DNA of 64,000 bases from Limnanthes douglasii subsp. nivea (GCA_036936605.1 JAUPFV010000005.1:1105670-1169669); one strand, 5' to 3'; positions 23,832-36,128 are shown, counted from the stretch's first letter. The notes: generated by a model not told the origin, from the letters alone. Translations and numbers: made by a program.

Positions 23832-25532
23832 CTACCTATGAATTCAATCCAAATAAATCTACGATAATCATAAACAAACAAAACAAAATAGTTATTACCT
23901 CAATGAGTTGTTGGTGAGATCGGTCCACACAAGTCCACATGAACAAGTTCCAAATTCTCTTTTGCTTGATACACAATCATCTTTGTTCTAAAAGTACAAT
24001 TTTCACATATCTGGTCGATCACTTTAACTCCACTCAAGCCTCTGACCAATTCATCTATTTCCAGCATCGATAAGGCTTTGTAATTAAGGTGTCCAAACCT
24101 ATCATGCCACAAATCTCTTGCAGTTTTGTTCTGGATCAGCAAACAGTCATGATTGGTAACAAAATTGTTCAAGGTGTAGAGGTGATTTTCAGCTCTCGGA
24201 ATCTCGAGGATCATCGGTTGTTTTCCATCAAGGATATTCAGATGCTTTCTTCAATGGACATTCTAGCACCAAGTAGTTGTCTAAGACTAATTATATTACT
24301 TTTTAAACTAGGGATGCAATATACATTTTGATTCTTCAATTGCTAATAGAATGGTTCAAGGTGTAAAGGCGATTTTCAGCTCTCGGAATCTCGAGGATCA
24401 TCGGTTGTTTTCCATCAAGGATATTTAGATGCCTTCTTCAATGGATATTCTAGCACCAAGTAGTTGTCTAAGACTAATTATATTACTTTTTAAACTAGGG
24501 ATGTAATATACATTTTGCATCTTTAATTGCTTTCCAAATTTTCTTTTGAATGTAGTGTCTTCTCTCTCTTGTATCTTAATTTCGAATCCATCTCCAAATC
24601 TGACTGCTCCTTTAACGGAATTGTCGAAGTTCGTTAGAAAGTTCTTGATTCAGTCATATGATTACTGGCTCCGCTGTTAAAGTACCATATTATCTCTTAT
24701 AACCTGTCATTAGATTCCATGTTATGTTCTTCATTATTAATCAGTAAACTTATTTCTGCTTTTTTTAAAGTACACACCTGGGTTACAAGCAATGTAGTGT
24801 CATCCTCCACTTGTTGAATTAAGTGAACATTTTCTTATATTTTCTCCTTACAATTTACAGCAAAATAACCATATTACAGTTGTAACATCTTGGCTTTTTT
24901 ATGTCAAAGGTGAAGTTCTTCTTCTCTCCGTCACCTTTTTTTCTATAAATATTTTTTCCTCGACCCTTACCTCTGCTTCGGCCTCTTCCATTTCCTTGGT
25001 CTCTAGCTCTGTTACTTGAAATGCCTTCATCACTGTTTTGCACATCTGTCTTTGCATACAATAATTTTTCAAGACCTTTCTTATTCTCAAACTTTGTCAT
25101 CTTATCTTCAAAGGCTTTTAATAAGCCTATGATTTCTTCGTGAGACTTGGAGAAGATATCACCAAAACCTTCAATAGTCGTGGCCATTTGCATAAATTTT
25201 GACGACACATATCTAAGGAATTTTTTAATGAGATAGTTGTTGTCAACATTTGCTCCAAGAGACGTTATCTTACCGACTATTATGGTCATATTTTTGGTGT
25301 ATTCATCAATGGATTGATTCTCAGTTATGCACATGTTGTCGAGTTGTCTTCTTAATGTCTGCTTTCTGAGATTAACAACATGATCTGCTCTAATGTGGGT
25401 CGCTTTCAACGCACCATACACTCTTTTTGCGGTGTCTTTATCCAGAATTTGATATATTGACATTTCATTCAACCTTTGGTAAAGTACAGCGAGTGCAAGT
25501 TGGTTCGTTTGTGTGTGAACCATTGACTCCAC
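23832..25532 (-). pseudogene. copia gag and 5' pol (right part of the split element)
   Basis: Minus strand. 25532-24855 is a gag frame: YQILDKDTAKRVYGALKA, SIDEYTKNMTIIVGKI, an RG-rich linker, then the first half of a zinc knuckle (CYNC) before a frameshift. 24850-24550 is a decayed protease region. 24532-24167 is the protease/pre-integrase border, duplicated in tandem. 24214-23900 is the pre-integrase and integrase start: LWHDRFGHLNYKALSML, CENC, LVHVDLCGPISPTT. The integrase continues beyond the gypsy insertion at 13367-13214. Multiple stops make it non-functional. Insertion of the gypsy element split it at about integrase residue 60. Confidence 0.88.
24167..24532. repeat. 187-bp tandem duplication inside copia pol
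   Basis: Copies 24167-24353 and 24354-24532 start GTTCAAGGTGTA(G/A)AGG and are nearly identical, differing at a handful of positions. Each encodes, on the minus strand, the YYIPSLKSNIISL-type end of copia protease. Confidence 0.9.
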
Positions 25533-25752
25533 TGCTTCCTAAACTTCCTCAGTGCGCATGAGAATTTTCATCTACATAGCTCATACTTGGTAGTTTGTAT
25601 CAGACAATTTTTTATACTGGAAAGATATAGATTTCTCTCTTGGGACAAATCTACCTCTACAAACTTCTGTCTGCATGCTCCCAATGCCTCTCACTACAAT
25701 GGCAAACAAATTTTCTTATAAGAGTTAATATTTCATTTCATCATTGAATATC

Positions 25753-26139
25753 TTAAGTACAACAAAAGGAATCGGTATCATTTTTTTCTGAACTGACCTT
25801 ATCTTTCAAATCCCTGTTTGATGTTCTTTGTTTTCCCAAGTCTTGTTTACATAATTTAATCTGACTGTACTCATCAACAGATTCATTCTCAGTCATGTCC
25901 ATGCTATCTAGTTCTCTTATTAACATGTGAGTTCTGACTTTAATAACACAATATACTCCAACGTTAGTCTCTTTCCATGCATCCATTACTCCTTTTGTAG
26001 TGTCTTTATCCAGAATTTGATATAACGTCTCTTCATTCAACCCTTGGTAAAGAACCATGAGTGAAAGTTGACTCGTTTTTATAACAACCGTTGACTCCAC
26101 TACTTCCCAAACTCCCGGGATGCCCATGAAAATTTTCAT
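25753..26139 (-). pseudogene. second copia gag fragment
   Basis: The minus strand reads LMVLYQGLNEETLYQILDKD and DSMDMTENESVDEYSQ, collinear with the gag at 25532-24855 but clearly diverged and lacking the C-terminal half. It is therefore a separate, older copy or a duplication of the same family. Confidence 0.75.
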
Positions 26140-26405
26140 CTACATATTCCCTTGGATATACACTACTAAATCATCATCTAAAGTGACATTACCTGTGATA
26201 CTCGCACCCACTTCAGTGAAATAAACTTTATTCTTAATAATGTGATTGTTGGTTTCATTGTCAAAAGTATCAAATAGACTTACCCATTAATCTTCTAGAA
26301 TCAAGTCTCTATTTGTGAAGCAAAACCACTTCATGCATAAAGAGTTAATCATCAGCATGCTCTGTCGCTAAAAGTTTATTCATTGTCTTGTTGTGCATGT
26401 CCTCA

Positions 26406-26447
26406 ACACTTTGCTACATAGTGTTGTATCCTACCGCATCTCCAACA
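26406..26447 (-). pseudogene. isolated CCHC zinc-knuckle fragment
   Basis: The minus strand encodes CWRCGRIQHYVAKC, a perfect C-X2-C-X4-H-X4-C knuckle followed by a stop. It lies upstream of the gag fragment at 26139, out of the usual order, so it is a scrambled piece of a retrotransposon gag. Confidence 0.55.
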
Positions 26448-26514
26448 AATTATCTTAGAGTTATACTTATTATAATTCCCCTAAGGTTGGATTTCCTCCG
26501 AGGTTCTTTATGCA

Positions 26515-26885
26515 GGTTGTGGGACTCGTTTTTCGGCTCTCTTGGCCTCGGCTTCCCCTAAACGCGCTGTGGTAGGGGCTGCCGGAACCATCCCTTTTCA
26601 CGTGGAAGGCTACAAATGGTGTGTTTTCATATACTATGGATTATAGAATATATACATGCATACAATTATAACCGTCAAGTTCTTTACTGAACCATCAACC
26701 TAAACAAAAATTAGCCTCATTTGGAATTTTATACTTCTATAATGTCAATTTCCAGCCCAATAGAAAGAACGAGGCAGATGAAAAGTATGTATCGCTGGAC
26801 TTTTCAGTTCAGGAAACGAGCTCGCTACATTCCCAATGGGAAATGAAAGTTGATGTTAAACTTTCGTTTATCTATACTCTTCTTT
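26515..26885 (+). pseudogene. fragment of a second MATH-domain gene
   Basis: The exon end HVEGYKW (about 26597-26618), a following intron, and YVSLDFSVQETSSLHSQWEM with KVDVKLSF (about 26780-26885) align with exons 1-2 of the gene at 3047-5636. The intron between them is also similar (GTTCTTTACT, TTTGGAATTTTATACTTC). The upstream part (26515-26597) is GC-rich and reads in frame as FSALLASASPKRAVVG. The fragment stops after the second beta-sheet region. Confidence 0.78.
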
Positions 26886-27158
26886 AAGGTCATTTGTTAT
26901 GTTCATCGTCAACTTTTGCTTGTCCAACTATATTTTTGATATAGGTCGTCTATATTTTTTCCTTATCCAATTCAAAGCCCTCCATTGAGTATTATATTGA
27001 CATTGTCAAAATAATATACTCTTCCAAGTTTCAAATCGTCGAGTGTTTTCTATTCGACTCAAATAATACATCTTCTTTCTCATTTTTTTTTTTCATACGA
27101 TGTTATTTTAGTTCATGGTATTAGTTCCAATTATCAATATTTATTTTTTTTAAAGCGG
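26886..27158. other. AT-rich DNA, nothing recognised
   Basis: No gene, repeat or regulatory signal is supported between the MATH fragment and the next LTR. Confidence 0.4.
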
Positions 27159-27580
27159 TATAGACACTGATTAGCTAAGAAAGCAGACATACTTGTTTCT
27201 CGTTCAAGTATCGAAAATGGGTCAAACAAATATTCAAATTCAATACTTCGACGAATCTGTAATATTTCAAAATTGTAATTTGTCACAAAATTTGATACCA
27301 AAATTCGACCTATAAAATCTTCAAAAACCACTTTTTATATTTATGCGTTATTTAAATATTTAATTGTTATTTTTATTTTAATATATTATTTTAAACCCTT
27401 TATGTAATTCTCATATTTTGGGATTAGGGTTTTGAGTATTTGCTATATAAAATATCTTATACCCTATTTTACCGTCAAAATGTAATTAATTAAATTTTGG
27501 GAATTATTTTGTATTTTTTTAATTCTCTAACATAGGTTATGGTTTTATCGATGTTTCTTTCTTTTAATTTTCCCACGCCA
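27159..27580 (+). repeat. left LTR of the gene-carrying element
   Basis: About 422 bp with a TATATAAA box near 27445. It aligns with 29124-29511 through TTATTTAAATATTTAATTGT and TAGGGTTTTG blocks. Confidence 0.68.
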
Positions 27581-28710
27581 TTAGTTAGTATAAGAGCCCA
27601 ACAATTCATGCTATGCCGATATATGAATTATGTTCTTGACACCTGTTGATTTGAGGACTAAAGTAGAGAACAACATCTTCCAGTCTACCTGTACAATCGG
27701 GGGAAGAATTTGCAAATTTTTAATCCAATTGGAGCAATTGTGACAATCCCATTGTAGAGGAAGGTGTTCAAAAACTAGTGCTGAAGACGAAAACTCTTCC
27801 AAACGCTTACATACTATCATGACTTATAGGGTATAATAAGGTAACAGTTTCTAGACGTTGTCTAATTCTATTTTCTACTTGATAATTACAAAGATACAAC
27901 ATTGTTTGGCGTACTTACTATGGACGTTTGCCATCTAGATTTTTGGACATCCATGATGATTTAAGAGGAATTCTACTTATGATGTTAGAACGAATCGATA
28001 CAGTTCTATGAAAGATGGTTGCAAGTTTATATTGGTGCCATATTGAGTAATGTCTCCAAAACCACCACCAGTGAAGGAGTTTCATGCTCATACTGCACCA
28101 GCTACAATTTTTAGTTTTGCCGCTAAAACTATATCTTAGCTAGATTTGTCAAGTCGATCTGTGATAAGTATAATGATGACGTCGAAAAGAAGAGTGTTGA
28201 GGATACAAAATTAAAATCCTTCGAAAAATACAAAATCTCAAAACCATTTTTTTCATCAAAAGAACAAAAAAATAATTTCGAAATCAAATTTTCATTTCAT
28301 CGTACAGTTAAATTGGTGAATAGAAATTATGTTATTCAACATACTCTGTCCAATTTAAATTAAAAAACAAAAGAATATTGCAAAAGATGGATTTGTGAAG
28401 AATTCTCATATCAGTGGATATCCGTTAGCACCACCAAAACCTCCTAATGAATTTGTGGAGACCGAAAGTGTTATTGCAAATTGTGAAGGACAAAAAATGG
28501 AGAACAAATTGTCATAACAAAACAAAACTAGGAGATAACATCTTTAGAAGCCATCTATTATTCAACAAAGAGAAATTGTTCCTTTCTGCAAGAGTCTTGA
28601 TGTGATACAGAGGCGCAGTCTGGATCTGGCGCCCACTTGAAAACTTGCACAGTAAATTGAGAAGTTTATGCAAACACATGGTGATTATCTTAATGTTAAA
28701 CTTCAACTGA

Positions 28711-29090
28711 TTGTTTGCTTGTGAAAGAATCAGTTACCAAACTATTTTTTTTTTCGGCGCCAAATTGCACCTTAGGGGATTAAATCCTATAAGTCAGTCA
28801 TTGGTTGAGTCTGTAGGAAACATTCTTGTCTACAACGGTGAAATATTTGGAGGAATTCTTGTTGGCAATGACTGTAATGACACCAAATTTCTTATGGAAT
28901 TTTAGAGATGTTGTTCATGTAAAATGAACGGACATGAGAGGACTTGCAACTACAATGGAAAAGGGAAAGAGTGTATCGCAGATGCTCTCTCGGAAATTGG
29001 GGGACCAAGGGCCATAATCTGTGCAAGAAAATCAGAATGTCTTAGTGTAGTTCTGTCCATGGTTCGATGTTTTGAATCGAGGTCAAATTT
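28711..29090 (+). pseudogene. captured fragment of an asparagine-synthetase-domain (ASNSD1-like) gene
   Basis: One plus-strand frame gives FFGAKLHLRGLNPISQSLVE, GNILVYNGEIFGGILVG and NDTKFLMEF. After an in-frame TAG at 28903 it continues RCCSCK and GKGKECIADALSEIGGPRAI. The NGEIF-G-I...NDT...L pattern is that of the class-II glutamine amidotransferase N-domain of ASNSD1-type proteins, and the cysteine-rich insert followed by a GPWAI-like motif is known from the plant members. The Trp of that motif is Arg here. The C-terminal synthetase domain is absent. It lies between two LTR-like repeats, so it was probably captured. Confidence 0.75.
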
Positions 29091-29123
29091 TATCCAACTG
29101 GGGAAGGATGATCCAACTAAGAA

Positions 29124-29511
29124 TGTAGACACATTAGTTTCTCACTCATGTATCTAAGTTGGGTCAAACAGGTACGTAAATCGAAGATTTCGACGAGCCC
29201 GACAAATTTCAAAAGCTGTGACAAGTCATAAAGGTTGATACCCGATTCGATTGATAAAGTCTTCAAAATCCAGTTTTTATATTTAAGCGTTATTTAAATA
29301 TTTAATTGTTATTTTAATATTTTATTTTAAGACATTTATGTAATTTCTCTATTTTAGGATTAGGGTTTTGGATAGTTGCTATATAAAACGTCATGTATCC
29401 TATTTTGCCATCAAACTTTGATGAATTAAATTTGAGATTAATTTTCTATGAATCTCTACTCTAACCTAGTGTTAGAGTTTTTAATTTGTTCTTGTTTTTG
29501 TTTTGTAGCCA
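29124..29511 (+). repeat. right LTR of the gene-carrying element
   Basis: About 388 bp, collinear with the left repeat, starting TGTAGACACATTAG and ending TTTTGTAGCCA. Confidence 0.68.
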
Positions 29512-31010
29512 TTAGTTCTTTCTTTTGTATATCGCCGCCACAAGACATCCTATGAGAATATGCACTCATCATGATTTCATCTTACCTTAATATATAATTA
29601 AACATAATTGACAACACCTTGATGAGGTAAAATTCGTCCATTTTATTAACTTCTTTATCGTCGTCTTCAAATAACTTTCTTATACGAGCTAAAATCATAT
29701 TGTAAAATTTTACCTTTCATTTTCAAACCTAAGCTTCTAGACAAGGTAACCAATAATCCAACGAGTCTTCCAAATAATCAACCAAGATGAATTAATTTGA
29801 ATAACTATATAGTAATGAGTTATTTTCTTTAACTCATTTCCCCTTTTCTTATTCTAGAACTTCTATATCTGGAATTTTCTCTTTCTCGGGTTCGTTACGA
29901 AGATTACGCGTCTTATCTAAGGGTTTGTTAACTTTTACTTTGCTTGTTTAATCGCCAAACTCAATTCAAGTCAAGTACACTCCTCATTCTCTTCATATTT
30001 ACTTATTAATTGTCAGGTGGAGGCTCGAAATAACTCGTCAACAGAAGTATTGCTGAAGGACTACATGGATGTCGATCTATCGTTATATGTATAGGCCAGA
30101 ACTGTTGAAACTCTCTAGTGCTTGAACCATGACTTAGTTGCAGAGACATCTATTGATTCTAAAAGCTGATACAAATTGTATAAAAATGGTGATGTTTGGA
30201 TTGAAAAAAATATATGCTAAATCGAGGCAAAGCTAATCGAAATAAAGTTGATTGAAGCAGGTTAGATCAAAGTAAGTTTGGTTTTAATCGAGGTGATTCA
30301 AATCAAACCTAATTCAAAACGCTAGGCTGTAACACCGCGTAAAGTATTATAATACGAAATTATCTCCTTTTGCTTTTTTTTATTACTTTTCTTTATAAAA
30401 ATGTTTCAGCATACAATCTAGTTTATTACTGATACCATTTTTATATAGAAATGGTGCACCTACACATTATCGTTTGTCAAAAACAGATCCGAAATATAGG
30501 GGTCGACAGACAACACGTTGCTTAGCTTTAATTCTGCTACTATTGACTTTATTGTTTGGGAAGAAACAATATACAATTCTTTGCTTAGTCCACGTGGTGG
30601 ACTGTGGTGGACTCTAAATGATCTATAATAGGGCGTCAGACCTTTGGACTATGACAATTATGATACTAGTAAGGTACTCCTATTATTGGACTGAACAAAT
30701 TTTAAACAAATACTGGTGTATTATGGGACGGTGTCGATGGGAATAAACTGCAAAAAAAAAATTAAATAAAATATTAGATATCTATTTACTAACAAACTAA
30801 TCAATCATAAATTCGATATAAGAAATGACTGGATTAAATAATAAGGATTGCTAAGACCAGCAAGACATCGAAGCTTGTGATCTCAAATATTTCAATATGG
30901 TTTATTAGCTATCTTACTGTTCGAAATATATATATGAGGCGAATTTGTTGGAATATTAAGCATCAAAATAGTTAGTTAACGTACGCAGGCTGGAACTCCT
31001 CGTGCGAAAA
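29512..31010. other. AT-rich DNA, nothing recognised
   Basis: Read on both strands. No frame of protein-like composition, no RNA gene and no clear repeat was found. Confidence 0.45.
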
Positions 31011-31017
31011 GGATCCC

Positions 31018-32710
31018 ATGAAAATTATCGTTATCGAATTAGCTCGCTTCGTTTTTATTTTTTTTTCTTTTAACAAACGCGAATTTAGCAGCATCAACCA
31101 TACGACGGAGGAGACCCAATCTGCCTTTGTTCAGGCTCAGATTAATCTCGCCACCAACCCGTCTAATAGTTCCCTCATCTCTACAGCCCATGAGGCCTCC
31201 AAAACCAACATTTTCTATAGTTGTGCTGAGGGATCCTTTCTCAAGCAAAAATCGAGGGAAACCTGGCTCAAGCTAGAGGACAAAAACTCAAAATTCTTCC
31301 ATAATAGCATAAGGGTGCGAAGGGACACGAAATAAAATCATGTCTATTGTTAACCCTGATGGCTTCTCTAGTTCCAACCTTAGATTGATCTCGACCGCTT
31401 TCCTTAAGCATTTTGAAAACCTCTCTGTCGCTCCAAACCCTAGAAGCTATCCAGGCTTGATAGAATTAGGGTCCTGATTAAATATTCAATTTTCCCTTCT
31501 GATAAGTCGAACATGATCAAACCCATTTCGGACGATGAAATTAGGAAAGCCTTATTTGATATTGATAGTGATAAGGCCACGAGCCCTGATGGTTTTAGTG
31601 CTGGTTTCTTCAAAACCTGGTGGCCCATGGTTGGGCCTGATATCTGCTCGGGTGTTATGCATTTCTTCCACTTATGAAAAATAGACCTAAAATGGAACAA
31701 AACCCTCATAGCCTTTATACCAAAAATTGAATCCCCATCATCTTTCTTTGACTTTAGGCCAATTTCCTGTTGCAACGTAATTTATAATGTAATCTCCAAA
31801 ATCCTAGCGAATAGAATTAAGACCGCTCTCCCCACACTGATTGATCGCTCCCAATCAGCTTTTGTTCCTGGTCGCTCAATTTCCGATGACATCCTCCTCA
31901 CTCAAGACCTTATGCATGGATACCATACCAATCGAGAGAGCCTCATGTGTGCCCTCAAAATTGACATAATGAAGGCGTTCAATAATATCCGATGGGAATT
32001 AATCTTTGATCTCCTCTATGTTATGGATTTACATATGGAGATGATCAATTTGATCATTCAATGTATTACCACCCCCTTTTTTGTTGTTTGTATTAATAGT
32101 AAGCCCACTAGCACCGTTCAGGGTTTAAAGGGCCTCCGCCAAGGAGATCCCTTATCTTTATACATTTTTGTAATTATCATGCAGGTCTTATAAAACATCC
32201 TCGAGGAAAAAAAAATGACCCATCTTTTGGATACCATTGAAAATGCCACAAGCTCAAAAACATCAACCTCTGCTTTGCGGATGACCTCATGATGTTCTGG
32301 CCCGCTATTACACCCTCAATTAAACTTATAAAAGAGGGTTTCGACGAATTTTCCCTTCTTTCGGGCCTCCAACTTAAAACCAAATAAAAGCCAAGTTTAC
32401 CTCTTGGGGACCTCGGAAAGCACGATGATCGACATTATGAACTGCCTTGGATTCAACGAAGGCACGTCATTGTTCAGATACCTTGGTGTCTCGCTAATCA
32501 CTTCCAGGCTTACATACAATAACTGCAGACCTCTTTTTACAAAAATTACAAATCGTATAAACTCATGGACTGCTAAACACCATATATAGAGTGAAAGAAA
32601 CACTCATATCTTCAACAACAAGCATGCATTAAACTCTAATTTTACTTATCTATTGTTTTCTGACCTCCGTTTCTGGTTTCACGGAACGAAGGTCACCCTT
32701 CCTATCTAAT
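31018..32710 (+). pseudogene. L1-type LINE fragment (linker and reverse transcriptase)
   Basis: The plus strand, in shifting frames, gives SRETWLKLEDKNSKFFHNSI (endonuclease-RT linker), then QSAFVPGRSISDDILLTQDL, then ALKIDIMKAFNNIRWELI, then GLRQGDPLS and FADDLM (about 32273-32290), and RYLGVSLITSRLTY. It lacks the endonuclease, the zf-RVT tail and a poly-A end. It belongs to the same family as the LINE at 34690-40035, where the same blocks occur at 36930-38500. Confidence 0.85.
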
Positions 32711-32817
32711 TGGATTTTATTTTATCTAATATGTAGATTATTATTCGGTTACATTTTTCAAAGGTTTTCCTCATGGTTGTAATCTGGCCCTAAAACCACA
32801 GAACGACAAGTAAACAC

Positions 32818-32821
<4 letters not shown>

Positions 32822-32866
<45 letters not shown>
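32822..32866. repeat. (TA)n microsatellite
   Basis: About 22 TA units without interruption. Confidence 0.95.
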
Positions 32867-32868
<2 letters not shown>

Positions 32869-34689
32869 TTTACAGCTTTTTATACCAAACAAATATTGTA
32901 ATTCAACAAAATCCTAATCCTAAAATATAGCATTATACAAATAACTATGTATAGTGATAAACGTCTATTTCATAATAAATGTCTTTTTCACTAATCTAGA
33001 AATAAAAATAATAAAATGAGTTTAGAAATTAAGATTACATATTAATTAGTTGGTTCTATTATTATTATTTTTAAACTTTTTTAGATAAAATTTTAATTTA
33101 AAAAATATTATATTTTTGATCGGATTAGTTAGACCAAAAGAAAGTTTAAGCTATTTTATTGGCACAATTGTTGATATTTTTAATTTTCTTTATAAAAAAT
33201 AATCAATTTTTTTTTAACAACAATCGAATATTTTATATCTAATCGTTACAACGAAGCACTAAATAGAAACCTTACAATAAACATAAGTACAAGAGCTTTT
33301 GACTACCAAATTGGTAATGGTCTCTTCGCAAGAGTTTATGTGGGTTGAATGCTGACGCGAATGTAAGATGATAAGAATCGCATTAGTAATTCATCACCAT
33401 GATTGTCATTAAAAATAATTTTAATGAAGACCATAACACTTATAATCTTTGTTCGACGTTATCATTTTACAACCGATCACTCATCACAAAGAGTACAAAT
33501 AGAGCATTGCCCATTCAAAAAACTTCCTCAAAACAAACGCTCCTAGATTCGATCCGAAAAAGAATAGATTAACATAAATAAAGAACATTATTATATGCAT
33601 TAATGTACTCGTTTAAAAAGTTAATCTTCTATTCGTCCCCGAAACGACGATGATTTCATCTTGGTCGAGTCAAATACGATACTGTAATATACATTCCCAT
33701 TGTGTCATCGTTTACGATGGGATAAACGATCTACAGAATCGTATCGAGAAGTTTCAAAACAAAATGTTAGGTTCACAAGAAAGACATTCTTTTTTACAGA
33801 GCTTTTTGAATGACCTTATGAGATAGCACCCTAACAAGGTTCAACGAGTTCAGTTCTTAATTTTGAAGCTTTTTGTACATCATTTCAAGATTACTTTATA
33901 AGGAGCAAGATTATATAGTGAGGCGTTGATTATATTATCCATTGTAAGCAAAATATCAACGAGAACATGTGTGACTATACCTAGATGTTTGTTAAAATAA
34001 AGAACGACCATAATTTGGTGGCATGTGTTATGCACTGATAATGTATTCTCCTTAAACTGATGTTCCACGTATAGCCCAACTATATTAGCATATAAAAATG
34101 GACGAGACCATGCGAGTTAAAATTTTGAAAAGGTCAAACGCCCATCTAGGGATGATAATATATTTATGTATCTGCGGATATCCAACCTGAACCGACTCAA
34201 ACTGTTATTACCTATTGAATGTTGGTTGGGTTACGAGTTTAAATTTTTTCTAACGATTATCAAACCTAAAATATGACCCACTGAATACCCTTTATGCTAC
34301 TAGAGTTGATACGTGATATATTATTAGTCGGTCTTTATAAAATTTCAAAACGATATTCTAATTTGATTGAATTTGTTTTAATTATTTGTAATTTTTGTCG
34401 TCGATACATTTAAAATTATAATAAATAATCTTATATTTAATAAATATAATTATTTAAATAAAGAATAAGTTTATATTAGATTATCAATTGTTTAAAATCA
34501 AATTTTATTTTAAAAATGATTTTTAAAATATGGTAAATATATATATCATGCATTCATTTTATAAACAATTATGTATTATTTAATTAATACTAAAGTAGGT
34601 TGAAAATCCAAAATTTCTAAAGCAATTACTCTAATACAACAATATAATAATCCGGTAAAAAAAACAAAAAATGGCAAGAGAGAAGGTCT
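32867..34689. other. AT-rich DNA, nothing recognised
   Basis: No supported gene. Frames are short. No repeat structure could be seen by eye. Confidence 0.45.
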
Positions 34690-34733
34690 GCCTTCACTCT
34701 TCATAACGGCTAGTTTTAAACCGTATTTTTTTC

Positions 34734-36106
34734 ATGTTTTTTGTCAGCACGGTGTTTTGGAGTCTGATTCTACCGACGATTTCACGGCCGTCCAAACATA
34801 CTCTCTTCATCTTCACTCTTCATGCTCAGATCTATGTCAGAAGGTTTATGTCAACTACCGATTCCCTTAGCTCCTTCTTTCGTGTTCCTTCTTTCCCGTC
34901 AGATGCTTTCTCGTTGGCTACAAGTAACAGAATTCCGGCTCCGGGAAATCCGGTCAAAATTTCTAGACCCGAGGTTTCCATCAAGACCATATTTCGTAAA
35001 ACCACGGCAAACCTCTCTCATATCTTCTGGTTCTTCAAAGTGGTTGGCTCCAAGGTTTTCCGAGTTATCGGTTGGATCAATGATGAGTTTCGATCCATGT
35101 CGGACAGTTCATGTCAACCAGCAGCACTGTTCTCTCCGTCCTTCCAATCCATTACTCTCACTTTGGCTACTAGTAACATAACTGTGGTTCCGAGAAGTTT
35201 TCTTCCGGTATTGTTTATGTCTGGCAGTCAGGTTACACGTATGCTTCCTCTTTGATTTCTGTCTAATTTCTTGGTCTCGCAGGCAGTCACGCCTCTGATC
35301 GGAATTTTGTGTTCCGAGGCTTCCATCAAGGCCGTTTTTTGTAGAACCACGGTGAGCCTTTTTCATGCCTTCCGAGTCTCGAAAATGGCTGGTCCCAAAG
35401 TGTTCCGTTTCATCGATTGGATTCCGTCGACGGATTCGGTCACATTATCTTTCTCAAAGCGGATTACAGTCTACTGGATTTTCCTAAAAGAAGTGTAGGA
35501 AGCCTTGCTAGAAGGAGTTTATTTAGTTTTTTCTGTTTTGTTAAAACGATTTTAAATAATTCTCTCGGGTTGGTGATGTTTCCTAATTATACGGGACCCA
35601 CTAGCTTTATCTATCCACTTAAAAATAATTTAAAGGACTTAAAGTCACTAGTTTATAGATTTATCAAATCTATTAAAAATATTTTAATTAACTTTAAGTC
35701 ATGGATTTGTGAGTTTATTATCGTATTAACCTTCTTCTTTATAATTAGTTTTAAGAAGGATTATCGTGTTATCCAATTTATGTCGGTGGGAAGTCTCCAT
35801 GATAATCTGATTAGTTACCAAGAGGAAGTCAAGGAGGTTTTCAGTATGGAAGTAGTGGTTCCGTCTTCCAAGAAGCTCCGTCTTTCTGGAGAATTGAACC
35901 ATGATCCTTTGATGGTTTTATCGGAAGAATCTGATCCTTCAGAAATAGAACCGGAGCGCTTGAATGACCAGCGACTTACTTCTCTTGAAGAAGTCGAGGA
36001 GGTAGAAAGTGGTGAGGAGGTGGATTCGCCTCCTAATAGGCTTTGTCCCACACTTGCTAAGGCCAAGGGTATTTTGGATCTGTCCTCCGATAGGACCATC
36101 GACTAG
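34734..36106 (+). pseudogene. LINE ORF1-like region
   Basis: It lies where ORF1 should be. Two or more frames must be joined (34734-35255, about 35271-35450, 35417-36106). A block FRKTTANLSHIFWFFKVVGS near 35000 recurs as FCRTTVSLFHAFRVSKMAGP near 35350, so part of the region is duplicated. The last 90 residues are acidic (EEVEEVESGEEVDSP) and end at TAG 36106, 23 nt before ORF2. I cannot identify a zinc knuckle or a DUF4283 domain with confidence. Confidence 0.55.
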
Positions 36107-36128
36107 TGCACTGTAAGTTTCTATTTTT

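Larger units (their letters stand above)
27159..29511 (+). mobile_element. decayed LTR element carrying a host gene fragment
   Basis: Two diverged direct repeats, about 27159-27580 and 29124-29511, flank 1.5 kb. Both contain GGATTAGGGTTTTG followed by a GCTATATAAAA TATA-like block, and both start T(A/G)TAGACAC. Directly after the left repeat TAGTATAAGAGC (27586-27597) matches 10 of 12 bases of the initiator tRNA-Met primer-binding site. I see no complete gag or pol. The inside holds gag-like debris and a piece of an ASNSD1-like gene. It is probably a non-autonomous element that picked up a gene. Confidence 0.68.

Noticed and set aside
26480..26596. GC-rich stretch considered as an organelle-derived insert
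   Set aside because: It reads in frame into the MATH fragment and I recognise no plastid or mitochondrial gene in it.
34822..36099. Overlapping frames on both strands in the LINE ORF1 region
   Set aside because: The minus-strand frames follow from GC-richer LINE sequence and have no independent signals.
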